Assembly: GCF_009725235.1 (NCBI RefSeq)
Contig: NZ_WJFC01000066.1
Location: forward strand, 1 to 61,260
Reading direction: 5' to 3'
Length of the DNA stretch: 61,260 bases
Source: Scytonema sp. UIC 10036
Lineage (GTDB): Bacteria; Cyanobacteriota; Cyanobacteriia; Cyanobacteriales; Nostocaceae
Shown: in pieces, positions 44,873 through 52,764 of the stretch
Position numbering within the stretch: position 1 is the first letter of the stretch
Layout: each line of letters begins with the position of its first letter
Made by a program: the position numbers and the translations under genes
The notes under the pieces: model-generated
Databases searched by the model: none
Seen by the model: the letters and a program-made list of their open reading frames with translations, nothing else
What the model was told of the DNA's origin: nothing

Positions 44873-45394
44873 ATGAAATTTACAAAATTAGCAACTTCTG
44901 CCCTTGTTTTTGCTTCTGTTATTCTTTCTGCGGGAATTGCCTCAGCACAATCAGTTCCAACACGCGGTACAAGTGCTAACTACTTGGGCGCTGGAGTGGC
45001 AGCTGGTGTGACTAACGGCGGACAAGATAATGATGCAGCAACATTGGGTGGTAATATTCAAGGACGATTTGCTGTTCCAAATGCCCCTGTATCAGTTCGC
45101 GGTTCTGTTTTGTTCGGTGGCGATGCAACTGCTGCTATGCCAATAGTCACTTATGATGTACCTGTTGCCAAAAATACAAACGTTTATGTCGGTGGTGGTT
45201 ACTCCTTTGTGACTGAGGAAGGTCAAAGCACACCTTTGGGCAATCAAAATTCACCTGTTGTGACAATCGGTGCTGAAAGAGAAATCGCTAACAACTTCGT
45301 CATCTACGGTGACGCTAAGTGGGGCATTGATGCTTATGAAAATAGTTCGGCCGATGCTCTCAGCATTCAATCAGGTGTAGGCTTGCGCTTCTAA
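44873..45394 (+). CDS. Small secreted outer-membrane beta-barrel protein
   Basis: A 173-residue protein with a signal peptide (KLATSALVFASVILSAGIASA, cleaved before QSVPTRG; shown minus one residue in places). Alternating polar and hydrophobic residues, many glycines (NYLGAGVAAGVTNGG, VYVGGGYSFV) and a C-terminal phenylalanine (SGVGLRF) are typical of 8-stranded outer-membrane barrels. The ATG at 44873 gives a clean signal peptide. An upstream in-frame start at 44840 is unlikely. Related small cyanobacterial proteins are annotated as porin-like. No substrate can be inferred. Confidence 0.8.
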   Translation: MKFTKLATSALVFASVILSAGIASAQSVPTRGTSANYLGAGVAAGVTNGGQDNDAATLGGNIQGRFAVPNAPVSVRGSVLFGGDATAAMPIVTYDVPVAKNTNVYVGGGYSFVTEEGQSTPLGNQNSPVVTIGAEREIANNFVIYGDAKWGIDAYENSSADALSIQSGVGLRF

Positions 45395-45445
45395 TCCTTC
45401 TTAGTGCCATTGGTAAAGAAGGTTCTTGATGCGACAGTATACTTA

Positions 45446-45493
45446 CTCGTTCCCAGGCGGAGCCTGGGAATGCCTTCGGTGAGGCTCCGCCTC
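45446..45493. repeat. Palindromic element CTCGTTCCCAGG..., copy 4
   Basis: CTCGTTCCCAGGCGGAGCCTGGGAATG followed by GAGGCTCCGCCTC, the same two-part structure as copies 2 and 3. It borders the xisI relic, so the element may mark the deletion or insertion boundary. Confidence 0.85.
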
Positions 45494-45505
45494 AATGTAC
45501 AAAAA

Positions 45506-45640
45506 TCACCCTACAGCATAATCAGTAAACTTACGTTTATAAGGAGCATGAAAACCCAAAACAATATCTTGTTTCGGTACACCTAAATGCAGTACACAAC
45601 AATCATAGAAGCCTCTATTACCAACCCAAGTACGTCCTCG
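45506..45640 (-). pseudogene. xisI: xisI relic with internal deletion
   Basis: The minus strand encodes TWVGNRGFYDCCVLHL followed at once by GVPKQDIVLGFHAPYKRKF and TDYAVG, then a stop. This is the C-terminal half of XisI (compare the intact copy at 60675-61007, GCSMHLDIKDGKIWIQHDG...HGVPKEDIVLGFHSPYM in part), with the central strand and loop (about 25 residues) deleted. A TAG stop lies eight codons upstream, and the N-terminal half is missing. It is certainly non-functional. The companion xisH is not seen here. Confidence 0.85.
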
Positions 45641-45692
45641 CTAGTTGCAACCCAGATGGAAATCATGTACGGCTGAATCGCGTACTATAGGT

Positions 45693-45698
45693 TATAAT
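45693..45698 (+). promoter_or_regulatory. -10 element of the toxin-antitoxin operon
   Basis: Consensus TATAAT 28 bases upstream of the antitoxin ATG. An autoregulatory operator would be expected to overlap this site in TacAT systems, but no obvious palindrome was identified. Confidence 0.45.
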
Positions 45699-45726
45699 AT
45701 TTCTAAAGCACGTAATTTTATCAATC

Positions 45727-46050
45727 ATGAGTAGGGAACTAAGTACAGGCTCAACCAAAGCTAATAAAATTCGGAAAAATGCTCGGTTAGAGGCTCGTGT
45801 GACAGAAGAGCAAAAGCAACTGATGGAGAGGGCGGCTTGTTTGCGTGGACAGAACTTGACTGAGTTCATGGTGGCAGTTCTGGCTGAAGCGGCTACACAA
45901 ATCATCAAGGATCATGAATTTCTGGAATTAACCGAGCGCGATCGCGCCACCTTTGCCGAGGCTTTGTTAAACCCTGCCATTCCCTCTGAGCAGGCTAATG
46001 CTGATGCCCAATGGTACAAGCAAATTATGAATAAATCGTTTAAAAACTAG
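45727..46050 (+). CDS. DUF1778 antitoxin (TacA-type)
   Basis: A 107-residue antitoxin with an N-terminal ribbon-helix-helix DNA-binding part (ARLEARVTEEQKQLMERAACLRG in part: RLEARVTEEQKQLMERAA, about residues 20-60) and a C-terminal toxin-neutralising tail (ALLNPAIPSEQANADAQWYK). The pattern is that of the DUF1778/TacA family. The stop TAG shares its last base with the GTG start of the toxin (TAGTG), which indicates translational coupling. It has its own TATAAT promoter element. Confidence 0.9.
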   Translation: MSRELSTGSTKANKIRKNARLEARVTEEQKQLMERAACLRGQNLTEFMVAVLAEAATQIIKDHEFLELTERDRATFAEALLNPAIPSEQANADAQWYKQIMNKSFKN

Positions 46051-46586
46051 TGTTAACCCCAGAATCTGTTGATTTTTGGATAGAACCCCTCGAAAGCCAT
46101 CACAATCGAGAGGCTTTTAACTGCGGAAACGAACAACTGGATCGATACTTGCATTCCATAGCCACCCAAGATAAAAAGAGAAATATTGCTATTCCCTACG
46201 TTATCTTTGACCGAGAACGCCAAAAAATCATTGGCTACTATACCCTATCCATGAGTGGCATCAATCTCGAATCACTACCCCAAAGTATCGCTATAAAGTT
46301 GCCCAAATATCCGCTTGTTGGGGTGACTTTAATTGGGAGATTGGCGGTAGCTCTTGATTACAGGGGGTATGGTTGGGGGAAGTTGTTGATTATGGATGCT
46401 TTATGTAGAAGTTTGGGAGTCAGTAAAACGACTGGTTGCTTTGCAGTGGTGGTAGAGGCAATCGACGATGAGGCGGTGAGGTTTTACCAAAGGTTTGAGT
46501 TTCAAACTTTTCCTGACCAACCCTATAAGCTGTTTCGTACTCTGAAAAATATTGCTCAAATTTTTGGAGCAGTTAATAAAAATTAA
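46050..46586 (+). CDS. GNAT toxin (TacT-type tRNA acetyltransferase)
   Basis: A 178-residue GNAT-fold toxin. TacT-type enzymes acetylate aminoacyl-tRNAs and block translation. Visible: the N-terminal WIEPLESHHNREAFNCGNEQLDRYLH typical of the group (shown in part: FNCGNEQLDRYLHSIATQ), VGVTLIGRLAVALDYRGYGWGKLL with the acetyl-CoA loop, and ETFP-like end FQTFPDQPYKLF with the conserved Tyr nearby. Start GTG overlaps the antitoxin stop. The pair is complete and apparently intact. Confidence 0.9.
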   Translation: MLTPESVDFWIEPLESHHNREAFNCGNEQLDRYLHSIATQDKKRNIAIPYVIFDRERQKIIGYYTLSMSGINLESLPQSIAIKLPKYPLVGVTLIGRLAVALDYRGYGWGKLLIMDALCRSLGVSKTTGCFAVVVEAIDDEAVRFYQRFEFQTFPDQPYKLFRTLKNIAQIFGAVNKN

Positions 46587-47129
46587 GTCTCGCAATAGGA
46601 TGTTGGATGAGGTGGGGCAGACCAAAATTGCGATCGCAGAGTTTTTGCCTCCTACAGTTATTCATCGTCCTAAGAGGATGTCTCTCGAAGTACCAGATTT
46701 TATGCACTATCCCTCCTAGCCCACTTCAAAAGGGGGGAAATACTCTCAAAGTCCATGTATCGTTACCTGAGTTCGTTTCAAGAGCCTTATTTACTACTGC
46801 TGCAAGGCATTAAACAAAAAAACTTTTGAATAAATTTTTTTTAAATAATTTTAAGTATTATGGAGTAAGTAAAACTTACTATACAGGGATTTTGGTGGGC
46901 TTTAGCCCTACTAGTCCTGTCAAGGTGACGCATAAAATTTTGATTCAAGTGGCAATTCCTTTTTTCTCTATTTTCTGGTGCGCCTAGAAGGTTTAAAAGT
47001 AATTTATTTAACCGCAACAGACGCAGAGTACGTAGAGGTAAGAGGTGAGAGAGCTATTGATTTCCTGAAGTTTTTATCTACCTCGACAGAGCTAGCAATG
47101 CTCACTCCACATATAAATAGGTGCTGCAC
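46587..47129. other. Intergenic region after the toxin gene
   Basis: About 540 bases with no convincing gene. A plus-strand open stretch near 46607-46813 is not recognised. GGTGGGCTTTAGCCC at about 46890 is an incomplete version of the hairpin at 31367. The remaining sequence is AT-rich with poly-T/A runs (46820-46860). Confidence 0.4.
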
Positions 47130-47581
47130 ATGAGAGTTCTTAAACGGATCAAAGAAGCTTTAAGAGATGATAACTTTCTGCACTTTATTGAAGACATAGT
47201 CGTGTTAGTTTCTAAAGTTTTATCTCTTTTCATGGTATTAGTTATTCTGGGAGCAGTTGTAAATTTAGCAGTATTTCTGTTCGCAAGAACTGTTTAATAC
47301 CAATTCCACAACTTTTATACTGCATTATTTAAAATATTTGGGTTATTCTTAAATATTTTAATTGCTTTAGAAATTTTAGAAAATATCACGGCTTATCTTC
47401 AGAAGCACATTATTCAAGTTGAATTAGTGATGTAACTTCTTTAATAGCTGTTGCCAGAAAAATTATTATTCTAGATTTAGAAAAAGTTTCGGGTATCGAT
47501 ATCATAGGTTTAGGAACCGCTATCCTGGCTTTGTCTATCAGTTATTGGATTATTCGTTTTAGTATTAAACAGCAAAGTTGA
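47130..47581 (+). pseudogene. psiE: psiE (phosphate-starvation-inducible protein) relic
   Basis: Reading across frames reconstructs a cyanobacterial PsiE-family membrane protein of about 150 residues. Bases from ATG 47130 give MRVLKRIKEALRDDNFLHFI and IEDIVVLVSKVLSLFMVLVI, then TAA after codon 55 (47295-47297). The same frame continues TALFKIFGLFLNILIALEIL and ENITAYLQKHIIQVELVM to a TAA. A one-base deletion at about 47430 moves the rest to another frame: VTSLIAVARKIIILDLEKVS and ILALSISYWIIRFSIKQQS, then TGA. One nonsense codon and one frameshift, with protein-level identity otherwise well preserved, indicate recent inactivation. Confidence 0.9.
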
Positions 47582-47651
47582 ACGTATTATTTCTGTTTGC
47601 AGATTATACAATAATGTAATAATAACTTAAAGGTCAGTTCTGGTTTTTATG

Positions 47652-48917
47652 TTAACCAAAAGTCTGGTTAACATATATAGAACTATCAGTCATCGAACTT
47701 CCCGGATCGCCAACAAGAATCAAGTGGCTGTCATCACTATTTAAAGTTCGACTGTTAGTTATGCTACGATTCAGGATTTGAATCAACTTTTGAGGGCTAA
47801 ATGATTCTAATTCCACAAAGTTACCAGATTCTAACCATTCCAATTCATCTGTTGATAAAGTGGTGCGAATTTCTGGTAAAAGTCGTTTAGCAGCCTCAGC
47901 CGATTCTGGAGAAGCTTGAATGAACATCCCACGACTTGCAGCCATAATTTGGCGTGGTAATAATCCTACATCAATAATCGTGACATTGCTATCTCTAAAC
48001 CATTCCGGGCTGGTGCGGATCTGATTTAACAAATCCATACCTGTAGGGCTACAATCATGTAATGCATACACTTTTAAATCAGCATTGCGGCGCAGCATTT
48101 GCATGGTAGTATCAAAAATATTTTGGGGATAGCCAGTGATACTGAGAATGGCACAGTTATTTTCAAAATGAAAGTTATTGGCGATTAACATTTGGGTAAT
48201 TTCTGCACTATCGCACACCACTAACCTATCGAAACTATAAGCAGTCACATCAGAATTGATAGTCATAGGTGTACTTTGTTGTTGGGGAGAAGGTAAAATT
48301 TTATCAATTCGATTGTTAACTCGTATCCAAGATGTTAGCCACTCATCAAGTTGGCGATCGCTAATCAGAAATTTTTGCCTAATAGTAGCCGATCGCCCTA
48401 TTTCGCCTGTTCCTAAGTAAATAGCTAGCATTCCTAAAACTACGCTACCTACAAATGAACGAAAGGAATTGACACCTAAACTATAAAAGATACCTGCTAC
48501 CAAAGTGATAGCTCCCAAGATTATTAATGATTTTGCTAATTTCTTACGTTGTGAATCAGAATGCTTAATCGCTCGCATTTGGGCGAAGAAAATGACTAAG
48601 AGCAATGCGGATAATCCCAAATATCCAAAGAAATAAAAACTTCCTATAACGAAAACTATCCACAAAAATATCCATGAGCCTTGATTTTTGTTTTGCAATT
48701 TTCTATTAAGAATATAAAAAAGTTGCTTTTTTGTAAAAAAAAGTGTATGATTTGCTGAAATATCTGCAATAGCTTTAGCAAAAAAAGGATCGGTAAATCT
48801 AACCCCAGTCATACTAGTGGGTTCAAAAGTAAACGGATGAGAGCAGTTTTTACAACGCCCGTAATTGGCTGTCCTGTCTTTAAGTGTATTATCAGTGCCA
48901 CATTGAATACATTTCAT
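47652..48917 (-). CDS. Membrane zinc-ribbon protein with degenerate Toprim-like domain
   Basis: A 421-residue protein I cannot assign to a named family. An N-terminal C4 zinc ribbon (CIQCGTDN, then CKNCSHPF, residues 4-26) precedes a helical part and three to four membrane helices (about 82-170). The C-terminal 200 residues begin with FDRLVVCDSAEITQMLI, then CAILSITGYPQN, then LKVYALHDCSPTGMDLLNQI and VTIIDVGLLPRQI. This order of strands matches the Toprim fold of Spo11/TopoVIA (E-x-A, GYP, D-x-D-P-x-G), but the second aspartate of DxDPxG is serine, and the first glutamate is not clear. Enzyme activity is therefore doubtful. The ATG has an AAGGAGTAAAAATCC-like sequence upstream. Confidence 0.6.
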   Translation of the reverse strand: MKCIQCGTDNTLKDRTANYGRCKNCSHPFTFEPTSMTGVRFTDPFFAKAIADISANHTLFFTKKQLFYILNRKLQNKNQGSWIFLWIVFVIGSFYFFGYLGLSALLLVIFFAQMRAIKHSDSQRKKLAKSLIILGAITLVAGIFYSLGVNSFRSFVGSVVLGMLAIYLGTGEIGRSATIRQKFLISDRQLDEWLTSWIRVNNRIDKILPSPQQQSTPMTINSDVTAYSFDRLVVCDSAEITQMLIANNFHFENNCAILSITGYPQNIFDTTMQMLRRNADLKVYALHDCSPTGMDLLNQIRTSPEWFRDSNVTIIDVGLLPRQIMAASRGMFIQASPESAEAAKRLLPEIRTTLSTDELEWLESGNFVELESFSPQKLIQILNRSITNSRTLNSDDSHLILVGDPGSSMTDSSIYVNQTFG

Positions 48918-49071
48918 AGTGGATTTTTACTCCTAAAGTTGTAAATTTTATAACAATTCTATTTTATTTATAAAATATATGTAAAATAAGCAATTTCGCT
49001 ATCCTACAATACTCTTATGTAAGTACGGTTGTGATATTTTTTACAAAATTCAAACTAAAAAGACCGAGTAG

Positions 49072-49581
49072 ATGCTAAGAAAGAAGCGACCAAGAGAGCA
49101 CATAATAGCAGACTTAAGTGTTAATTACGTTGAACGATATATATTCTTGTGCGGTTACTCTGTAGAACGGGTTGAGTATGATTATGGCTATGACTTAATC
49201 ATCTTTACTTATGATGCTGAAGGGGAAATTGAGAATGGTCAAATATATATACAGTTAAAGGCTACGGATTCACTCTCTACTCTGACAGACCAAAAAACTA
49301 TTAGTTTTGCGCTTACACGCTCGGATTTAGAACTGTGGTTGTTTGAGCCAATGCCATGCATTTTAATTATATATGATGCAAGAGACAGTCAAGCTTACTG
49401 GCTGTATTTACAAGCATACTTTGAAAGCTTGGAGGAATTTGACATCTCCAAAATTCGTGAAAGTGTAACTATTCGTTTACCTAAAGACAATATATTAAAT
49501 CAACAGGCGAGCGAAAAATTTGCTAAATTTAAAAATGATGTTCTCAACCAGCTACAAGGAGTGATTCGTCATTATGGTTAG
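49072..49581 (+). CDS. DUF4365 domain, nuclease-fold protein
   Basis: A 169-residue protein consistent with DUF4365. The start RPREHIIADLSVNYVERYIFLCGY is typical. The presumed PD-(D/E)XK core is YDYGYDLIIFTYDAEGEIEN with the first acidic residue, then QIYIQLKATDSL, where Gln-x-Lys is the second half of the active site. The stop codon overlaps the start of the next gene by eight bases, so the two are coupled. DUF4365 proteins often sit in defence or mobile contexts. The activity is inferred only from the fold pattern. Confidence 0.75.
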   Translation: MLRKKRPREHIIADLSVNYVERYIFLCGYSVERVEYDYGYDLIIFTYDAEGEIENGQIYIQLKATDSLSTLTDQKTISFALTRSDLELWLFEPMPCILIIYDARDSQAYWLYLQAYFESLEEFDISKIRESVTIRLPKDNILNQQASEKFAKFKNDVLNQLQGVIRHYG

Positions 49582-49825
49582 AGAAATTAAATTTAAGGAG
49601 CTAGAAGATCTGCTCTATAGCTTAGGTTTTGCAACAGTACCAACTACTGGCTCATACAAAATATACGAGTATCCATCATCTGCTACATTAGTTGTTCTAC
49701 CTGGTTACGAGCAACAAGAGTATGTACGAATGGTGCATTTAGTAGCTGTACGTCGCATATTATCAGAACATGGTTTAATGGATACCGATAAATTTAACCG
49801 TTCTTTGGACAAGGTGGCAAGCTAG
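49574..49825 (+). CDS. HicA-like small protein lacking the catalytic histidine
   Basis: An 83-residue protein with HicA-like order: FKELEDLLYSLGFATVPTTG, SYKIYEYP, VVLPGYEQQEYVR, and a C-terminal helix VRRILSEHGL. HicA toxins are dsRBD-fold mRNA interferases with a key histidine in GSHxxF. Here the corresponding position is tyrosine (GSYKIY), so it is probably not an active RNase. No HicB partner is present. Overlap with the DUF4365 gene suggests that the two products work together. Confidence 0.6.
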   Translation: MVREIKFKELEDLLYSLGFATVPTTGSYKIYEYPSSATLVVLPGYEQQEYVRMVHLVAVRRILSEHGLMDTDKFNRSLDKVAS

Positions 49826-49989
49826 TATGAGAGATACAAGTTTGCTTGTTGTAGGTGGGGGAAGTTTGTGAAGGTTTTGAACAGCGTGGAAGGGTAGTAA
49901 AGCTAAAATTTTCGTAACTCAATAGTATTGAGCTATAATTTGGATACGAGACAAGCCGGATAGCACTAAGGAAGCGATCGCTTCGGGCA

Positions 49990-50365
49990 GAATTAACAAT
50001 TCAAATTTCTGATGAACTGGCTCAACGTTTAAAACATGACGCAAAATCGCTTACCCGAATTGCTTTGGCAATTGTTAGATGTTGCAAATTTACCAACCAA
50101 TTGTCAATCGCCAGTTCTAGCTGAGACTAAAGATATTCCCGCAGCTTATCAAGAAGTTCTTGACTTTTTAATTAAGCGCCCAACTCCAGAAGAAATAATT
50201 AGTTTTAAAGTTTCATTCCCAGCTCAAACACGCCAGCAAGAATTATTAGAAAAAAATCGCTCTGCAATACTCAGTTCAATAGAATTAGCAGAGTTGGACG
50301 TTTACGAGCAATTAGAACATATGATTTTACTTAAAGCACGAGTCTATTCAGCATTAAACCCATAA
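49990..50365 (+). pseudogene. Frameshifted small conserved gene
   Basis: An upstream frame reads ELTIQISDELAQRLKH (49990-50037) and a second frame from ATG 50036 reads MTQNRLPELLWQLLDVANLP, with a tail LLEKNRSAILSSIELAELDVYEQL (shown in part: NRSAILSSIELAELDVYEQL). Together they make one continuous protein of about 120 residues, joined at RLK...QNRLPELL if one base is removed near 50035. The family is common in cyanobacteria next to toxin-like genes. No start codon is obvious for the upstream part. The 109-residue frame from 50036 alone would lack the N-terminal ITIQISDEL strand. Confidence 0.65.
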
Positions 50366-50407
50366 CATCTAATTCAGTTGCTACTGAATATGCTTTAAAA
50401 AATCACA

Positions 50408-50662
50408 TTATGGCAATCCAAAAAACTGTTTAATAATAGGTATGAGGTTGCCACAAGTTTTAACAATTTCTGCTGTAGAAGGCAGATCTACAACTAATCC
50501 TTTCAAGAATGTCAGCGCATTTTTAGCTATTTTCTGCATAGACCCATCTTCTGGCTTTTGACCTGCTTCTGCAATTTTTTTCACCTGTTCTAAAGCTTCA
50601 GCTTTGTCCTCTTCACTCAAGCTAGTATCAGCTTCAATAGCGGCTTGCAGGTCGGTTAGCAT
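50408..50662 (-). pseudogene. C-terminal part of a pentapeptide-repeat protein gene
   Basis: The frame encodes EMLTDLQAAIEADTSLSEED, KAEALEQVKKIAEAGQKPED and NALTFLKGLVVDLPSTAEIV, the helical C-terminal domain seen at the end of large cyanobacterial membrane pentapeptide-repeat proteins. Upstream of its ATG the same frame continues into SNEPDKPGIKEM, so it is not an independent gene start. It overlaps the frame of the N-terminal part by seven bases and is out of phase with it. Confidence 0.65.
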
Positions 50663-51354
50663 TTCTTTAATTCCAGGTTTATCCGGTTCATTAGAGTCAA
50701 AGCAATTAAGACTGCTTGAATATAAATTAATTCATTTGACCTGACTCCCAGTGAAACACCAAGTATAATACCAATAAAACTCGTTAATCCAGTAGAAGTT
50801 GTAGCCAAAGGGATAACTAGGACTTTTGCTAAAGCCACAGCTACAGCCATATTAATGACACTAACCATTGCCCCAGCTAAAGCGATCGCTGTAAATTGTG
50901 CATCGACGGTAAGAAATAATCCAGGTTCTTTGTTTGGTAAAAACGCAACTGCTACAATTAGACAAGCAACTAAGACATCAGCTATTGTTACCAGCATTAC
51001 TCCTAGACCACGCCAGAAAATAACACTAAAAAAAAGTACTAAGGTGATTAAGGAGAACAACCCAAAAAAGTAGAATCCATAACTATGGTTACTCAATAAA
51101 TCCCCTATAAGTGCAGCAGCATAGCCTGAAACTATTCCAGCTAAGAATGCCATAATAATTGACAATCCTGTCAGACTAATAACCCAGAAATGTGGTAAGC
51201 CTGCTTTAGAGTTGCAGAAATTCGTACCAATCAAAACTGCGTTACTAAAATCTGCACCCCGAATATCGGCATGGCTAAAATCCGCTCCTGTAAAATCTTT
51301 TCCCTTGAAGTTTCCACTTTTTAAATTAGTGGGATGAGGTTGATATTTCATCAA
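50656..51354 (-). pseudogene. N-terminal part of a pentapeptide-repeat membrane protein, internally deleted
   Basis: This 232-residue frame has about five pentapeptide units (GNFKGKDFTGADFSHADIRG, shown in part) followed by five to six membrane helices and ends ALTLMNRINLELKKC. In intact proteins a second, long pentapeptide block and a C-terminal helical domain follow. Here that block is missing and the next sequence is directly the C-terminal domain in another frame (50408-50662). I infer an internal deletion with a frameshift at about 50675. Confidence 0.7.
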
Positions 51355-51411
51355 TTTCCATTAGTACAATTAAAATTATTTTTACAAAGATTTGTGATTT
51401 TTATTCATCTG

Positions 51412-52506
51412 TTATAATCTTTTTTGTGGCTGAGGATTATCTGTTTTTTTATCAACCTGTGGTTCTATATTTTCAGTCAGCTTCTCGTCTGGACATTTCC
51501 AAGGAAGTAAAGTTCGTATTATTGAAACTTTACATACTACAAGTGGTTTGGCAGCTAAGTAATTTCTTGTTACTTTCCTTACCTTACCCACTCTACTTCC
51601 AGATGCATAATAAGGCGAGAGCATAAAATTCTCCTTATATATGTTGACAACGGAGAGAATATTCTTATCAGGGGAAATCGTGTTTATAGCCTGTAAAGCT
51701 TTATAACGAACATAATTTACATTCTTTCTATTTAAGAAAACGTTAGTAAGTTCAGGCAGTGCTTCTTTTGCTGCTGTACCAATTTGTCCTAATACTCCAG
51801 CAGCCTCATAACGGACAATATCATTTTTATCTTGAAGAGCTGTAATGACAACTGGAACAGCGTCTTTACCAATTTGAACTAGAGAAGAAACAATCAAACT
51901 ATCAGAAAAGGCATATTGTCCACCACCATATTTTACATGCAGTTTTAAAGCTTCAATCAAATTAGCAGATGCATATTTTAAGTTTCCCCTAATTCTAGCT
52001 ATAGCACTTATAGCCATATAGCCGAATATCCTATAATTATCATAATTATCATCTTCAAGGGCAGTAATTAATGCCGGAACAGTTTCTTTTGCTCCGATAC
52101 CAATTTTTCCTAATGTATGGACAGTCAGAAATCGAAGATCCTTACTAGGATTGTTGAGTGATGCGGTTAAGTAACGTGATGCTGGTGCTGCATTTACACC
52201 AATTTCACTAAGTACAGACATTGTAATAAAGCGAACAGTTTCATCCCGATTGTTGAGGTCTTTGATGAGGTAGGGTACGGCTTTGGAGTTACATTCTACT
52301 AGCTTTTTGAAAGCAGACAGTGAACCATTTCTTGTTTGTTTAATATACTGCTTAATATTTATTCCTGCACACAGAGAAATTATTGTTGAATCAGACTGAG
52401 CCTGAGCTAGTATTTTTGCATTTGTTAACAATGATAAGTTTACAATTCCTAACACACTTAGAACTGGAAGTATAATGGCTCTGAATTTATGACTTTTGTT
52501 AACCAC
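51412..52506 (-). CDS. Secreted HEAT-repeat protein
   Basis: A 364-residue protein from GTG 52506, which gives a signal peptide (SHKFRAIILPVLSVLGIVNL followed by LAQAQSD). An upstream ATG at 52644 would bury this signal. Five to six HEAT-like repeats follow (FLTVHTLGKIGIGAKETVPA, VRYEAAGVLGQIGTAAKEAL, SDSLIVSSLVQIGKDAVPVV), which form alpha-solenoid scaffolds. The C-terminal 60 residues are basic and proline-rich. It is probably periplasmic. No partner is recognised, and the GTG start has no strong ribosome site. Confidence 0.7.
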   Translation of the reverse strand: MVNKSHKFRAIILPVLSVLGIVNLSLLTNAKILAQAQSDSTIISLCAGINIKQYIKQTRNGSLSAFKKLVECNSKAVPYLIKDLNNRDETVRFITMSVLSEIGVNAAPASRYLTASLNNPSKDLRFLTVHTLGKIGIGAKETVPALITALEDDNYDNYRIFGYMAISAIARIRGNLKYASANLIEALKLHVKYGGGQYAFSDSLIVSSLVQIGKDAVPVVITALQDKNDIVRYEAAGVLGQIGTAAKEALPELTNVFLNRKNVNYVRYKALQAINTISPDKNILSVVNIYKENFMLSPYYASGSRVGKVRKVTRNYLAAKPLVVCKVSIIRTLLPWKCPDEKLTENIEPQVDKKTDNPQPQKRL

Positions 52507-52764
52507 TAGAAATTTTCTGTAAAACAAAAATAGATCGTAACTTATCTTACGTAAGAATTCTGTTGTTACGCAAGCGCATACAGTAGGGTAGTTTAACTGC
52601 TGTAGGAAAGAGCGAGAAATATGCCTCGAACGACATCTCCCCACAATCTACTCACATAGCGGATTTCATCCCACAATGATATCGAATTCCTTGACTAGGC
52701 TTTAGCTTAACCCTTTGATACGGGTTTTGGGTTGCGTGCTCTGGGCGTTGCGATGCCCAAATAA

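Noticed and set aside
46607..46813. 68-residue plus-strand ORF after the GNAT toxin
   Set aside because: Low-complexity pieces, no ribosome site and no recognisable similarity. The frame is probably chance.
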